Notes: a model not told the origin generated them from the sequence alone. DNA of 64,000 bases from Kaistia dalseonensis (GCF_030814715.1 NZ_JAUSVO010000002.1:1-64000), one strand, 5' to 3'; counted from the stretch's first letter, positions 29,822-39,868 are shown. A program made the numbers and translations.

Positions 29822-32350
29822 CTAAAGATTTCGTAATACGGGCGCCGCCTTCTGGCCGAGCAGGCGCCATGTTCCGACGAGCCCGAGGGCGATCGTGAGC
29901 AGCACCGCGCCGACCGCGGCGCCAAGAGCGGCACTCGGCAGGAAGACGAAGCTCTGCTTCATCACCCCCGCTACGACGCCCCAGGCGGCCAGGGTTCCCG
30001 CAACCACGCCGAACAGGGCGGTCGCAATGCCGAGCAGCCCATATTCGAGCCCGAACGCCGTCAGCAACTGGCGCCGTGTCGCGCCGAGCGTCTTCAGGAT
30101 CACCGCATCATGCAGGCGTCGCCTGTGGCCCGCGGCGAGCGCGCCGGCAAGGACGAGAACCGAAGCCGCCACCGCGATCGACGAGGCGACACGGATCGCC
30201 AGCATCAGCTGGCCGAGAATGGACGAAATCCGGTCGAGCGCATCGCGGACGCGGATCGCCGTCACGGCCGGAAACGCCTTGCCGACATCGCGCATCAATT
30301 GCGCGTCGGCGGCCGGATCGCCGCCCGGATAGGCGAGCGTCGCAAGGGCAGAGAACGGCGCGCCGGCGAAGGTCGAGGGCGAGAAGACCATCACGAAATT
30401 GATGGCGAGGCTCTCCCATTCCACTTCACGCAGATTGGCCACCGTAGCCGTGATGTCGCGACCAAGCACGTTGACGGTGATGGTATCGCCAAGCTTCAGG
30501 CCGAGCCCGCGCGCTACGCCCAATTCGATTGAGACCAGCGGTGGCCCCGCATAGTCGGTCGCCCACCAGTTGCCCGCGACCACCCGCGCATTCTTGGGCG
30601 GGGCCGCCGAGAAGGTGATGCCGCGATCGCCCTGCATGACCCAGGCGATATCGGGCGCCGGCTTCACATTGGCGGCCGGCGTACCGGCGACGTCGATAAT
30701 CCGGCCGCGCAGCATCGGCACGCTCTCGATCGTCGCGTCCGGACGCTCCTGCTTCAGGAAGCTGGTGAAGGCGTCGAGTTCGGAATTCTGCACGTCGAGG
30801 AAAAAGAAGCCCGGCGCTCGCTCCGGCAGGGAGCGCGTCAATTGCCGCTGCAGGCTGCCATCGATCAGCGCGATTGTAACAAGAACCGTCAGGCCGAGAC
30901 CGAGCGACAGCACCACCGAATGGGTCAGCGCGCCGGGCCGATGGATATTGCCGACGGCAAAGCGCCATTCCGTCGAGCTCGATCGCGGCGCCCGTCTGGC
31001 AAGCGCGGTCACGGCAAGCCCGACGAGCCGCAACAGCAGGAAGGCGGCCGCAATGGCAACCACGAACATCAAGGCGATGCGCCGGTCATAGGCGAGCAGG
31101 ACGGCCAGCGCGGCCAAGATGCCCGCCGAGGCGATGGCGGCCGCCACGAAGGCCGGGCGCAATCTGGCACGAGCGGCCGCCGCACCATCGCGAAAGAGCG
31201 CCGTGGGCGCAATATCGCGCGCTTGGCCGAGCGGCATGAGCGCGAAGGTCAGCGCGGTCATCAGGCCGTAGATCGCGGCGATGGCGAGCGCGCCGGGATA
31301 GAAGCCTGTTTCCGCGCCGACCGGCAGCACGTCCGCGAGAAATTGCAGCGCGACGATCGGCACCAGCGCGCCGATGACGAGCCCGATCGCAACACCGAGC
31401 CCGGCGATCAGCATGATCTGGATCAGGTAGGTCGCGACCACCATGCGGCCCGGCGCGCCGAGTGAGCGCAGCGTAGCAATGACCGGTCGCTTCACATCGA
31501 GGAAGGAACCGACCGCATTGGCGACGCCCACACCGCCCACAATCAGGGCAGCGAGGCCGACCAGCGTCAAATATTGCGCGAACTGGCCGATGTTGCGCTT
31601 CAGGCCGGGCGAAGCATCGTCACGGGTGCGGATCTGCCAGCCCGCCTGCGGAAACGTCTTGTTCGCCTCCTCCGTGATCCGCGCCACGGCCGCATCGTCG
31701 GATGGCGGCAGCTTGAGCCGATAGGACCATTGCACCAGGCTGCCCGGCTGGATCAGCTCGGTCTTCGCTAAGCCTGCCTCAGACAGCATGAGGCGAGGCC
31801 CGAAGCCGAGGCCGGTCGCGAGCTTGTCCGGCTCGTCGGCAATCATGCCCGAGAGCCGAAGCTGCGCCGAGCCGACATTGATCGTGTCGCCCACCTTGAG
31901 CCCGAGTCGGGTGAAGAGTTCCTCATCGGCGACTGCATCCAACGGCCTCTCGGCAGCCGGCTGCGTGCCGCCTTCGACCACGACCAGGCGGCCATAGAGC
32001 GGATAGGCCGCATCGATCGCCTTGATCTCGACCAGCGTCTGGTCGGAGCCGTCGGTCTTCCGCGCCATGCCGCGCAGGCTCGCGATCTCGGAAACGGTTC
32101 CCTTGCCGGCCAGGAAAGCGCGCTCCTCAGGCGAGGCCTGCCGCTGGACCAGCGTGAACGCCATGTCGCCGCCAAGGATCGCCTGGCCCTGGCGCGCAAG
32201 ACCATCCGTCATGGCACGCGAGACGGAGCCGACGGCGGCAATCGCCGCCACGCCGAGCGCGATACAAGCGAGAAAGACGACGAAGCCGGAAAGACCGCCG
32301 CGTAATTCACGCAGTGCGAAACGGAGCGGCAAGGGAACCATGGCCCTCAT
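29822..32350 (-). CDS. ABC transporter permease (FtsX-like, YbbP family)
   Basis: An 842-residue permease with the MacB/FtsX topology repeated: an N-terminal membrane helix (about 20-45), a periplasmic part, a first FtsX block (about 255-380), further helices, a second periplasmic part and a terminal FtsX block (about 715-835). It corresponds to YbbP, partner of YbbA. The four-base overlap with the ATPase gene upstream shows a translated pair. YbbAP-type exporters are often next to the esterase TesA, as here, and have been linked to export or extraction of hydrophobic molecules; the substrate is not known. Confidence 0.93.
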   Translation of the reverse strand: MRAMVPLPLRFALRELRGGLSGFVVFLACIALGVAAIAAVGSVSRAMTDGLARQGQAILGGDMAFTLVQRQASPEERAFLAGKGTVSEIASLRGMARKTDGSDQTLVEIKAIDAAYPLYGRLVVVEGGTQPAAERPLDAVADEELFTRLGLKVGDTINVGSAQLRLSGMIADEPDKLATGLGFGPRLMLSEAGLAKTELIQPGSLVQWSYRLKLPPSDDAAVARITEEANKTFPQAGWQIRTRDDASPGLKRNIGQFAQYLTLVGLAALIVGGVGVANAVGSFLDVKRPVIATLRSLGAPGRMVVATYLIQIMLIAGLGVAIGLVIGALVPIVALQFLADVLPVGAETGFYPGALAIAAIYGLMTALTFALMPLGQARDIAPTALFRDGAAAARARLRPAFVAAAIASAGILAALAVLLAYDRRIALMFVVAIAAAFLLLRLVGLAVTALARRAPRSSSTEWRFAVGNIHRPGALTHSVVLSLGLGLTVLVTIALIDGSLQRQLTRSLPERAPGFFFLDVQNSELDAFTSFLKQERPDATIESVPMLRGRIIDVAGTPAANVKPAPDIAWVMQGDRGITFSAAPPKNARVVAGNWWATDYAGPPLVSIELGVARGLGLKLGDTITVNVLGRDITATVANLREVEWESLAINFVMVFSPSTFAGAPFSALATLAYPGGDPAADAQLMRDVGKAFPAVTAIRVRDALDRISSILGQLMLAIRVASSIAVAASVLVLAGALAAGHRRRLHDAVILKTLGATRRQLLTAFGLEYGLLGIATALFGVVAGTLAAWGVVAGVMKQSFVFLPSAALGAAVGAVLLTIALGLVGTWRLLGQKAAPVLRNL

Positions 32351-33072
32351 TCGGCCGCGCTCCGGCGATGGCTGGTTTCGGCCAAGGGATCAATGATGCC
32401 GGAGTGAATCCGCACCACCCGGTCGCAACGATCGGCGAGCGCCAGATCGTGGGTGACGAGCACCAGCGTCATGCCGCGTTCGGAGGCGGTCTGGAACAGC
32501 AGATCGGCGATCTGGCGTCCGGTCGTCTCATCGAGATTGCCGGTCGGCTCGTCGGCAAACAGGATCGCCGGCCGGGCAACCAATGCGCGCGCAATCGCGA
32601 CACGCTGTTGCTCGCCGCCGGAAAGCGCAGTCGGATAATGGTCGACCCGATGGCCGAGGCCGACCAGTTGCAGCTCTTCCCGCGCCCGCTCGAAGGCGTC
32701 GCGCTTGCCGGCGAGCTCCAGCGGAACGGCCACGTTCTCGAGCGCCGTCATGTTCGGGATGAGGTGGAAAGACTGGAAGATGATGCCGACATGGGCGCCG
32801 CGAAAACGCGCGAGACCATCTTCGTTCAGCGTGCCGAGATCGACGCCGGCAACTGTCAGGCGTCCGCTATCGATCCGCTCGAGGCCGGCCATGGTCATCA
32901 GCAATGTCGATTTGCCGGAGCCGGATGGACCGACGAGGGAGACCGTTTCACCGGCCAGGACCGACAGGCCCACCTTCTTCAGGATGTGAACGCGGGCCGC
33001 CCCCGATCCCAGCGAGAGGTCGACATCGGAGAGCGCGATGGCGGCTTGCGGCAGCGGGGCTGGATCGACCAA
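32347..33072 (-). CDS. ABC transporter ATP-binding protein (YbbA-like)
   Basis: ATPase partner of the FtsX-type permease. Walker A GPSGSGKST, the signature ALSGGEQQRVAIARAL, and Walker B AILFADEPTGNLDE are all present, and the LolD/MacB subgroup features VHILKKVGLSVLAGETVSLVG fit. The start is uncertain. TTG 33072 has AGGG nine bases upstream and gives about 241 residues, the usual length. The frame stays open to 33240 with ATG 33156, but that reaches towards divergent tesA without a ribosome site. Divergent promoters probably lie around 33070-33190. Confidence 0.92.
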   Translation of the reverse strand: MVDPAPLPQAAIALSDVDLSLGSGAARVHILKKVGLSVLAGETVSLVGPSGSGKSTLLMTMAGLERIDSGRLTVAGVDLGTLNEDGLARFRGAHVGIIFQSFHLIPNMTALENVAVPLELAGKRDAFERAREELQLVGLGHRVDHYPTALSGGEQQRVAIARALVARPAILFADEPTGNLDETTGRQIADLLFQTASERGMTLVLVTHDLALADRCDRVVRIHSGIIDPLAETSHRRSAAE

Positions 33073-33191
33073 TGCGTGAGACCCTATATCGTGCGACGGC
33101 AGGGTCGTCTGTCGAAGGAGCCGGCGAGGTACCGAATGGACGCCGGCGTCCTGCATTTCGCGGCGTATCGAACCAATATGGGTGTGAGGCG

Positions 33192-33824
33192 ATGACGATA
33201 AAGAGCTGGCTTGCCGCAATTTCTCTCCTCTGCGCCTCAACTTTGTGCGCGCCCGCCCTGGCGGCGCCGATCCGGATCGTCGCCTTTGGCGACAGTCTCT
33301 CAGCCGGATACCAGCTCGGGCCGGGTGAAGGCTTCGCCGATCAATTGCAGGCGGCGCTCCGCGCCAAGGGGCATGATGTCACCGTGGTGAACGCCAGCGT
33401 TTCCGGCGACACGACCAGCGCTGGCCTCGCGCGGCTGGATTGGTCGATCGACCCGACCGCCAACGCCGTGATCGTGGAACTCGGTGCCAACGACATGCTG
33501 CGCGGGCTCGATCCGACCATTCCGCAGAAGGGCCTCGACACCATCCTGGCACGGCTCAAGGAACGAGGCCTTCCGGTTCTGCTCGCCGGCATGCAGGCGG
33601 CGCCCAATCTCGGCGCCGACTACGCAACTAAGTTCAACGCCATCTATCCGGAACTGGCAGAAAAGTACGGAGCGGTGCTATATCCGTTTTTCCTCGATGG
33701 CGTCGCAGCCCAACCGGGCCTGCGCCTTGCCGATGGCATGCACCCCAATGCCGCCGGCGTGGCCGTGATCGTCGCGCGGATCCTCCCTTCCGTGGAGCAG
33801 CTGATCGCGCAAGTGAAGCCGTGA
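33192..33824 (+). CDS. tesA: Arylesterase / thioesterase I, SGNH hydrolase (TesA-like)
   Basis: A 210-residue secreted hydrolase. A signal peptide (WLAAISLLCASTLCAPALAA) is followed by the catalytic Ser block FGDSLSAGYQLG, the Gly block, Asn in ELGANDML, and the Asp/His pair in LADGMHPNAAG. E. coli TesA acts on acyl-CoA, lysophospholipids and esters in the periplasm. It is divergent from the YbbAP-type exporter, a widely conserved arrangement. ATG 33192 follows GAGG; upstream extensions have no signal peptide. Confidence 0.93.
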   Translation: MTIKSWLAAISLLCASTLCAPALAAPIRIVAFGDSLSAGYQLGPGEGFADQLQAALRAKGHDVTVVNASVSGDTTSAGLARLDWSIDPTANAVIVELGANDMLRGLDPTIPQKGLDTILARLKERGLPVLLAGMQAAPNLGADYATKFNAIYPELAEKYGAVLYPFFLDGVAAQPGLRLADGMHPNAAGVAVIVARILPSVEQLIAQVKP

Positions 33825-33918
33825 GCCCTTGAGGCCATGGGCCTCGGGCGCTGAGCCGCACGCCCCGCATCCGCCAACCCTCGACGCGCCTCCCCGCGCG
33901 GATCTCCGGAGCTCGACT

Positions 33919-34968
33919 ATGGAATATCGTTCGCTCGGACGGACCGACATCAAGGTGTCGGCCATCTGCCTCGGCACCATGACCTATGGCCAACAGAACA
34001 CTGAGGCCGAGGGGCACGAGCAGCTGGATTACGCGCTCGACCAGGGCATCAACTTCCTCGACACGGCCGAGCTCTACTCGATCCCGCCCCGGGCCGAGAC
34101 GCAGGGCTCGACCGAGCGAATCATCGGCACATGGCTGAAGGCGCGAGGCAACCGCGACAAGGTCATCATCGCGAGCAAGGTCGTAGGCCGGACTGCCCAG
34201 GAATGGTTCCGCGGCGGGCGCCCCTCGAAGCTCGTGCGCGACGACATCCGCCATGCCATCGAGGGCAATCTGAAGCGCCTGCAGACGGATTATATCGACG
34301 TCTACCAGTTGCACTGGCCGGACCGGACGGTCACGCAATGGGGCTCCAATCCGACCGTCTATCGCCTGCCCGCGCCGGCCGCCGATGAAGTGCCGATCGA
34401 GGAAACGCTCGCCGCGCTCGACGAACTGGTCAAGGAAGGCAAGATCCGCCATGTCGGCCTCTCCAATGAGAGCGCATGGGGCACGATGCGGTTCCTCTCT
34501 GCGGCGGAAGCCGGCGAGGGGCCGCGCGTCGTCTCGATCCAGAACGCCTACAACCTCCTGAACCGCACTTATGAGGTCAATCTGGCCGAAGTGACGATGC
34601 GCGAGCAGGTCGGCCTTCTCGCCTATTCGCCGCTGGCGCAGGGCTATCTCTCCGGCAAGTACCAGAAGGGCGCGCGCCCGGAGGGGGCTCGGACGACGCT
34701 CTTCAAGCGCGGTGATCGTTACGAGACGCCGGGCGCCGAGGAGGCGATCGAGGCCTATCTCACCATCGCGCGTGAGGCCGGCATCGATCCCTCGCAACTG
34801 GCGCTCGCCTTCGTCACGTCGCGGCCCTTCGTCACGTCCAACATCATCGGTGCGACGACGATGACGCAGCTCAAGGCCGATATTGCGAGCCAGGAACTCG
34901 TGATCACGCCCGAACTTGAGGCGAAGATCGACGCCGTCCACCAGTGGCGCGGCAACCCCTGCCCCTGA
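33919..34968 (+). CDS. Aldo/keto reductase (Tas-like, NADP-dependent)
   Basis: A 349-residue TIM-barrel oxidoreductase. The catalytic tetrad is visible: Asp and Tyr in FLDTAELYS, Lys in IIASKVVG, and His in YQLHWPDR. The N-terminus MEYRSLGRTDIKVSAICLGTMTYGQQN and the C-terminal IIGATTMTQLKADI match the Tas subfamily. The physiological substrate is unknown. ATG 33919 has GGAG upstream; the longer frame to 33829 has no family match. Confidence 0.92.
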   Translation: MEYRSLGRTDIKVSAICLGTMTYGQQNTEAEGHEQLDYALDQGINFLDTAELYSIPPRAETQGSTERIIGTWLKARGNRDKVIIASKVVGRTAQEWFRGGRPSKLVRDDIRHAIEGNLKRLQTDYIDVYQLHWPDRTVTQWGSNPTVYRLPAPAADEVPIEETLAALDELVKEGKIRHVGLSNESAWGTMRFLSAAEAGEGPRVVSIQNAYNLLNRTYEVNLAEVTMREQVGLLAYSPLAQGYLSGKYQKGARPEGARTTLFKRGDRYETPGAEEAIEAYLTIAREAGIDPSQLALAFVTSRPFVTSNIIGATTMTQLKADIASQELVITPELEAKIDAVHQWRGNPCP

Positions 34969-35049
34969 GCGGACGAAGGAGCCCTTTACAGGCCGGCATC
35001 AAACCGCAATGCTCGAAACGTCCTTCCACGATTAACAAGGAGGGCGACG

Positions 35050-35592
35050 ATGCCGCGCCTGTTTACTGCTCTGGAAGTACCGGCCGAGGTCGGACAGCGG
35101 CTTTCCCTGTTGCGCGGCGGCCTGCCCGGCGCGCGCTGGATCGACGAGGAATTTTACCACGTCACCCTGCGCTTCATCGGCGACATAGACGACCGCACGG
35201 CGGACGAGATCGCCGACGCGCTCTCCCGCGTGAAGCGTCGCGAGATCGAGTTGCAGTTTGGCGGCCTCGATGTCTTCGGCAGCTCGAAACCGCACTCGAT
35301 CGTGGCCCGCGTTCCATCGACCCGGGCACTCGGCGAATTGCAGGCCGAACATGAACGCATCATCCAGCGGATCGGCCTGCCGCCAGAGGGAAGGAAATTC
35401 CTGCCCCATGTGACACTGGCGCGGCTCCGAGGCACGGCGCATCGCGATGTCGCCAACTATCTGGCGCTGCGCGGTGGCTTCTTCGCCGGGCCGTTCCCCG
35501 TCAGCCGCTTCGTGCTCTATTCTTCGAAGGATTCGACCGGCGGCGGCCCCTATCTGCTCGAGCAGAGCTATCCGCTCGCCGAGGTCGCCTGA
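35050..35592 (+). CDS. thpR: RNA 2',3'-cyclic phosphodiesterase (LigT/ThpR)
   Basis: A 180-residue two-histidine phosphoesterase. Both catalytic motifs are present, HVTLRFIGD and HVTLARLRG, about 80 residues apart as expected. It opens 2',3'-cyclic phosphates on RNA ends and can ligate tRNA halves in vitro. A good AAGGAGG site precedes ATG 35050 by seven bases. Its stop overlaps the start of phhB by one base (TGATG). Confidence 0.93.
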   Translation: MPRLFTALEVPAEVGQRLSLLRGGLPGARWIDEEFYHVTLRFIGDIDDRTADEIADALSRVKRREIELQFGGLDVFGSSKPHSIVARVPSTRALGELQAEHERIIQRIGLPPEGRKFLPHVTLARLRGTAHRDVANYLALRGGFFAGPFPVSRFVLYSSKDSTGGGPYLLEQSYPLAEVA

Positions 35593-35879
35593 TGATCGCC
35601 AGGCTCACTGCAAACGAGCGCGACGAAGCTCTCGCCGCGCTCGTTGGCTGGGCGCCGGTGAAGGATCGCGACGCAATGACGCGGACCTTCATGTTTGCCG
35701 ATTTCAAGGAGGCCTTCGCCTTCATGACGCGCGTCGCGCTGGCAGCCGAAAAGATGGACCATCATCCGGAATGGTCGAATATCTACAAGACCGTCACCAT
35801 CACGCTTTCAACCCATGAGGCGAACGGGCTGACGCGGCGCGACATCGATCTGGCGAAGATCATCGACGGCTTCGTCTGA
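35592..35879 (+). CDS. phhB: 4a-hydroxytetrahydrobiopterin dehydratase (PCD/DCoH)
   Basis: A 95-residue pterin dehydratase that recycles the cofactor of aromatic amino acid hydroxylases. The active-site segment is [40 protein letters not shown]. No phenylalanine hydroxylase gene is nearby, so it may serve elsewhere, for example in pterin recycling. It is translationally coupled to thpR. Confidence 0.93.
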   Translation: MIARLTANERDEALAALVGWAPVKDRDAMTRTFMFADFKEAFAFMTRVALAAEKMDHHPEWSNIYKTVTITLSTHEANGLTRRDIDLAKIIDGFV

Positions 35880-35885
35880 TCGGCC

Positions 35886-37577
35886 CTACCAGGGCGGGTC
35901 AAGCGACGCGCGGCCGGACAGATTGCCTTGAATGCTATCCGCGCCCCATTCGGCGAGCAGCGCTGCCGATTCTTCATCCTGCACCCACTCCGCCACGGTC
36001 TCGATGCCGAGGTCGCGGGCGAGCCCCAGAATGTGGCGGACGAAGATCTGATCGTCCTCGTTCGTCGCCAGATGCTCGACATAGCTGCCGTCTATCTTGA
36101 CGAGATCGACGGAGAGCGCTCGCAGGTTGCGAAACGAGGTGAAGCCGGCGCCGAAATCGTCGATGGCGAGACGGGCGCCCAGTTCATGGACGCCGGCGAC
36201 AAACCGGGCCGTCTCCTCCAAATTGCGGATGGCGCTGTTCTCGGTGATTTCCACGATCAGGCGCGGTCCGATATCGGGCCGGTCGGAAACCGCGCCCTTC
36301 AGTCGCTCCAGCCAGTCCGGACCGGCAGCCGTTTCCGGCGCGACGTTGACGGAGAGTATCGCGTCCGGCTGTGCCGCCAGCGTCTCGACCGTCTTGTCGA
36401 GAACGGCCAGGTCGAAAAGCCGAGCCAGACCGAGCCGATCGGCGAGCGGCACGACGTCGCCGGCCGACCAGATCGTGCCGTCCTCATGCGCCAGGCGCAG
36501 CAGAGCCTCATAAAATATGGGCTCGCGCGAGCGGATATCCACCACGGGCTGGAATGCGATCGTGATGCGCCCTGACGAAAGCGCGCCAATCAGGCGGCGC
36601 GACAGCATGACATTCTCGCGCCGCCGGGCCTCATGTTCGCTCGAGGGAGAGAAGGCCACAAAGCGCCCTCTTCCGGCAGCGCGCGCGACGGCGAGGCTGT
36701 CCTGTACCCGCTCCATGACCTGCTCTCGGCTGACCGCGTGACGGGGGATCACGACCCCACCGATCGAAACCGTCACGGATACGGCCCCGTCGCTGAGCGC
36801 GATCACATCTTCACGGGCTGCGGCGAGAAAGCGGTGTGCTGCCCCCGCCATTTCCTGCTCGTCGCAGTTCAGCAGGATGAGGCCGATCTTGTTGGCCGCA
36901 TATCGGCCAATTGCATCGCCGTCGCGGAGCCGACCTCGAATGCGTTGCGCCATGGCGGCGATCGCTCGGTCGCCGGCCTGGAAACCATAGGTTTCGTTGA
37001 TCAGGCCGAAATCATCGATCGCGATGATCACGAACGCTGCGACGGAGTGAAACCGTCGCGCATTGTCGATGGTCTCGTCGACGAGATCGAGCAGGTAGGA
37101 GCGATTGAAGAGACCGGTCTGCTCGTCATAGCGGGCCAGGAAAGCGAGCCGCTGCTCGCGCGCATGTCGTTCGCCGATGGCCCTGACGACGCCTTCGGCG
37201 CGCATCGGCCGGTCCGTCCCATCGGCATGCCAGCGCCCGATATCCTCAACCCAGATCAGCGGACCATCGACGCCCGCGGGACGGAGCGCATATTCGATCT
37301 GGTAGGCGACACCCTCACCCTCGTCGACGCCAACGCCGTTCCGGACCGTGTCGTGCCGGGAGAGCAGATTGCCGCGGTCCAGATAGGCTGCGAAAGCCGC
37401 GCCAGTGGCGATTGCTTCCCGACTGTCGACGCCGAACAGGCCGCGGACATCGCCGTGCCACGACAGCCGATCATCCTCAAGCGACCAGCGATAGGCAACC
37501 TCGCCGACCGATGCGAGGATCGCCTCCACATCCTGGCCGGTCTCGACGTCGGCTCGGGCGCTTTTCGCGCTCTTCAA
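35886..37577 (-). CDS. GGDEF-EAL protein with degenerate GGDEF site; probable c-di-GMP phosphodiesterase
   Basis: A 563-residue protein with a PAS-like N-terminal sensor (about 15-140), a GGDEF-fold domain (about 145-305) and a C-terminal EAL domain (about 320-555), without predicted membrane helices. The cyclase signature is replaced: RYAANKIGLILL stands where RxGGDEF should be, so it cannot be a normal cyclase and may instead bind GTP as an activator. The EAL domain keeps YEALLRL, Asn in SVNVAP, ITENSAI, IDDFGAGFTSF, VKIDGSYV and the terminal Q in IQGN, so hydrolysis is plausible, although AEWVQ replaces the usual AEGVE. It is convergent with phhB and follows the rpmF terminator. Confidence 0.88.
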   Translation of the reverse strand: MKSAKSARADVETGQDVEAILASVGEVAYRWSLEDDRLSWHGDVRGLFGVDSREAIATGAAFAAYLDRGNLLSRHDTVRNGVGVDEGEGVAYQIEYALRPAGVDGPLIWVEDIGRWHADGTDRPMRAEGVVRAIGERHAREQRLAFLARYDEQTGLFNRSYLLDLVDETIDNARRFHSVAAFVIIAIDDFGLINETYGFQAGDRAIAAMAQRIRGRLRDGDAIGRYAANKIGLILLNCDEQEMAGAAHRFLAAAREDVIALSDGAVSVTVSIGGVVIPRHAVSREQVMERVQDSLAVARAAGRGRFVAFSPSSEHEARRRENVMLSRRLIGALSSGRITIAFQPVVDIRSREPIFYEALLRLAHEDGTIWSAGDVVPLADRLGLARLFDLAVLDKTVETLAAQPDAILSVNVAPETAAGPDWLERLKGAVSDRPDIGPRLIVEITENSAIRNLEETARFVAGVHELGARLAIDDFGAGFTSFRNLRALSVDLVKIDGSYVEHLATNEDDQIFVRHILGLARDLGIETVAEWVQDEESAALLAEWGADSIQGNLSGRASLDPPW

Positions 37578-37678
37578 GGAACGCCCCCCTTGCTTCCCCG
37601 GGCGCGCGCCGAAACTGAATATCGTCGGAACCCGAGCTCATTATGCGCCCAAAAGCTGTTTCGGCGTATCCGCGTGCA

Positions 37679-37708
37679 CAAAAAAGGGCCGGCACGAGGC
37701 CGACCCTT
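37679..37708 (-). terminator. Intrinsic terminator of rpmF
   Basis: A 10-bp stem (37684-37693 with 37699-37708), five-base loop, one G-U pair on the minus-strand RNA, followed by an uninterrupted T-run. It lies 30 bases beyond the rpmF stop. Confidence 0.85.
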
Positions 37709-37737
37709 CCAATAGCGCTAAACAACCGGAGAAGCGA

Positions 37738-37923
37738 TCAGGTGTCGCTCTTCGGAGTCAGGATCTGGCGGCCACGATACATGCCGGTCTTCAGATCGAC
37801 GTGATGCGGACGGCGAAGCTCGCCCGAATTCTTGTCTTCGATATAGGTCGGGCGCTTCAGCGCATCGGCCGAACGACGCATGCCGCGCTTGGACGGCGAC
37901 GTCTTTCGCTTCGGAACTGCCAT
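37738..37923 (-). CDS. rpmF: 50S ribosomal protein L32
   Basis: A 61-residue ribosomal protein. The sequence [20 protein letters not shown] with the ending [17 protein letters not shown] is the alphaproteobacterial L32 and carries no Cys zinc site, i.e. the zinc-independent form. It is followed by its own terminator. Confidence 0.97.
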   Translation of the reverse strand: MAVPKRKTSPSKRGMRRSADALKRPTYIEDKNSGELRRPHHVDLKTGMYRGRQILTPKSDT

Positions 37924-38068
37924 TTCAATCTTCCTTCGTCATATGCCGTCAAACCGGCGGTGCGCCACGCGGTCAGGGCATAGCAGCTCAATTTGAATGC
38001 GGCCTTATACAGAGATCACCCCGGCTTGACCAGCCGGAACCGCCGAAAAAGATTCGCCGCCTTTGGCC

Positions 38069-39181
38069 TCACGCCGAGAGCAGATCGAGCTCGGCGAGGA
38101 TCGCCGCGCCCATCTCCTTGGTGCCGACCCTGGTCGTGCCCTCGGTGAAGATATCGGCGGTGCGCAGGCCCTTGCCGAGCACGCCCGCGATCGCGCGATC
38201 GAGCAGGTCGGCTTCGGCACCGAGGCCGAACGAATAGCGCAGCGCCATGGCGAAGGAGGCGATCATCGCGATCGGGTTGGCAACGCCCTTGCCGGCAATA
38301 TCCGGCGCCGAACCATGCACCGGCTCGTAGAGCGCCTTGCGGCGACCCGTGGTGGCGTCGGGGGCGCCCAGCGAGGCCGACGGCAGCATGCCGAGCGATC
38401 CGGTCAGCATGGCGGCGACGTCGGAGAGGATGTCGCCGAAGAGATTGTCGCAGACGATGACGTCATACTGCTTCGGCCGGCGCACGAGTTGCATGGCGCA
38501 ATTGTCGGCCAGAACGTGCTCGAGCGCGACGTCGGGATATTCTTCCTTGCCGATCTTCGTGACGACCTGGTTCCACAGAACGCCGGACTTCATGACATTG
38601 CGCTTCTCGGCCGAGGCGACCTTGCTCGACCGCGTCTTGGCGAGGTCGAAGGCGACACGCGCGATGCGCTCGATCTCGGACGTGGTATAGAGCTGCGTGT
38701 CGACGGCGCGCTTCTGGCCGTTCTCGAGCGTCACGATTTCCTTCGGCTCGCCGAAATAGACGCCGCCGGTCAATTCGCGAACGATCAGGATGTCGAGGCC
38801 CTCGACAAGCTCACGCTTCAGCGAGGACGCATCGGCGAGCGCCGGATAGCAGATCGCCGGACGGAGATTGGCGAAGAGCTGCAGATCCTTGCGCAGGCGC
38901 AGCAGGGCCGCTTCCGGGCGCACATCATAGGGAACGCTGTCCCACTTCGGACCGCCGACCGCGCCGAAGATCACGGCATCGGCCGCGAGCGCTTTGGCCA
39001 TCGTCTCTTCCGAGACAGCCTTGCCATGGGCGTCATAGGCCGAACCTCCAACGAGGTCCTGCTCATATTCGAATGACGCGACGCCGCGCGCGCCGAACCA
39101 GTCGATGACCGTCTTCACCTCGGCCATGATTTCGGTGCCGATGCCGTCACCAGGAAGGAGAAGGAGCTTGTAGCTGGTCAT
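38069..39181 (-). CDS. leuB: 3-isopropylmalate dehydrogenase
   Basis: A 370-residue NAD-dependent enzyme of leucine synthesis that oxidises and decarboxylates 3-isopropylmalate. Signatures include [14 protein letters not shown], the substrate loop [13 protein letters not shown], and [33 protein letters not shown]. The length is normal. It stands alone here; leuCD are not in the window. Confidence 0.97.
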   Translation of the reverse strand: MTSYKLLLLPGDGIGTEIMAEVKTVIDWFGARGVASFEYEQDLVGGSAYDAHGKAVSEETMAKALAADAVIFGAVGGPKWDSVPYDVRPEAALLRLRKDLQLFANLRPAICYPALADASSLKRELVEGLDILIVRELTGGVYFGEPKEIVTLENGQKRAVDTQLYTTSEIERIARVAFDLAKTRSSKVASAEKRNVMKSGVLWNQVVTKIGKEEYPDVALEHVLADNCAMQLVRRPKQYDVIVCDNLFGDILSDVAAMLTGSLGMLPSASLGAPDATTGRRKALYEPVHGSAPDIAGKGVANPIAMIASFAMALRYSFGLGAEADLLDRAIAGVLGKGLRTADIFTEGTTRVGTKEMGAAILAELDLLSA

Positions 39182-39279
39182 GAGATTTCTCTTGTCGGAC
39201 GGGTCAGAGAGCGTGGCGATTACGAAGGAGCGATAAAGCCGAGCCGGCCGCTATGCAAGTTCGTTGGCGCAATGAAGAA

Positions 39280-39660
39280 TCAGCCCTTCAGCGCCGTGAC
39301 CTCGATCTCGACCTTGATCTCCGGATCGACCAGATCGCAGATGACCATGGTCGCCGCCGGCCGTATTTCGGCGAAGAACGCACCGACCACGGAAAACACC
39401 GCGTCGACCAGCGCCGCGTCCGTCAGATAATAGTGAACGCGCACCACGTCGGAGAGAGCGAAACCGGCCTCGGCCAGCGCCTTCTCGATCGTGACCATCG
39501 TATTGCGTGCCTGCTCCTCCACCGAGGACGGCATCACCATGGTCGAATAGTCATAGCCGGTCGTGCCGGCCACGAAGCACCAGGGTCCTTGAGCGACGGC
39601 CCGGGAATATCCGGCCGATTTCTCAAAGGACGATCCTGTCGAAATCAATCGTCGCGTCAT
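39280..39660 (-). CDS. RidA family protein (reactive imine deaminase-like)
   Basis: A 126-residue member of the YjgF/YER057c/UK114 family. The key arginine is present in IRPAATMVICDLVDPEIKVEIEVTAL, and the N-terminal RAVAQGPWCFVAGTTGYD region fits. RidA enzymes deaminate reactive 2-aminoacrylate; other subfamilies have other roles, and this one belongs to a non-archetypal subgroup, so the substrate is unsure. Confidence 0.9.
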   Translation of the reverse strand: MTRRLISTGSSFEKSAGYSRAVAQGPWCFVAGTTGYDYSTMVMPSSVEEQARNTMVTIEKALAEAGFALSDVVRVHYYLTDAALVDAVFSVVGAFFAEIRPAATMVICDLVDPEIKVEIEVTALKG

Positions 39661-39780
39661 TTATTCGGCCTCCCAATAATAAGCCCTGCCTGTAACGGTC
39701 TGGAAAGGCAGGCGCACTTGGCGTAGTTAGGCCAGCATGCAGGCCGGCACCAGCCATCATGCCGCAGCCCCGGACATGTT

Positions 39781-39809
39781 TTGACCGCGCCGCACAATGG
39801 CGCTAGAAC
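39781..39809 (+). promoter_or_regulatory. Promoter of the sdh operon
   Basis: -35 TTGACC (39781-39786), 17-base spacer, -10 TAGAAC (39804-39809). Transcription would begin near 39816, leaving a leader of about 50 bases before sdhC that contains the palindrome at 39836-39851. Confidence 0.55.
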
Positions 39810-39835
39810 GAATCTAAATTCTGCGACCAAAAGAG

Positions 39836-39851
39836 CTTACGTATACGTAAG
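39836..39851. promoter_or_regulatory. 16-bp perfect palindrome in the sdhC leader (putative operator)
   Basis: CTTACGTATACGTAAG, symmetrical over all 16 bases, 17 bases upstream of the sdhC ATG and about 20 bases downstream of the predicted transcription start. A closely related site lies at the same distance upstream of mdh. The form TTACGTnnACGTAA resembles sites reported for MerR-type LiuR regulators; the actual protein is unknown. Confidence 0.6.
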
Positions 39852-39868
39852 TTATGAGGAACCCAGCA

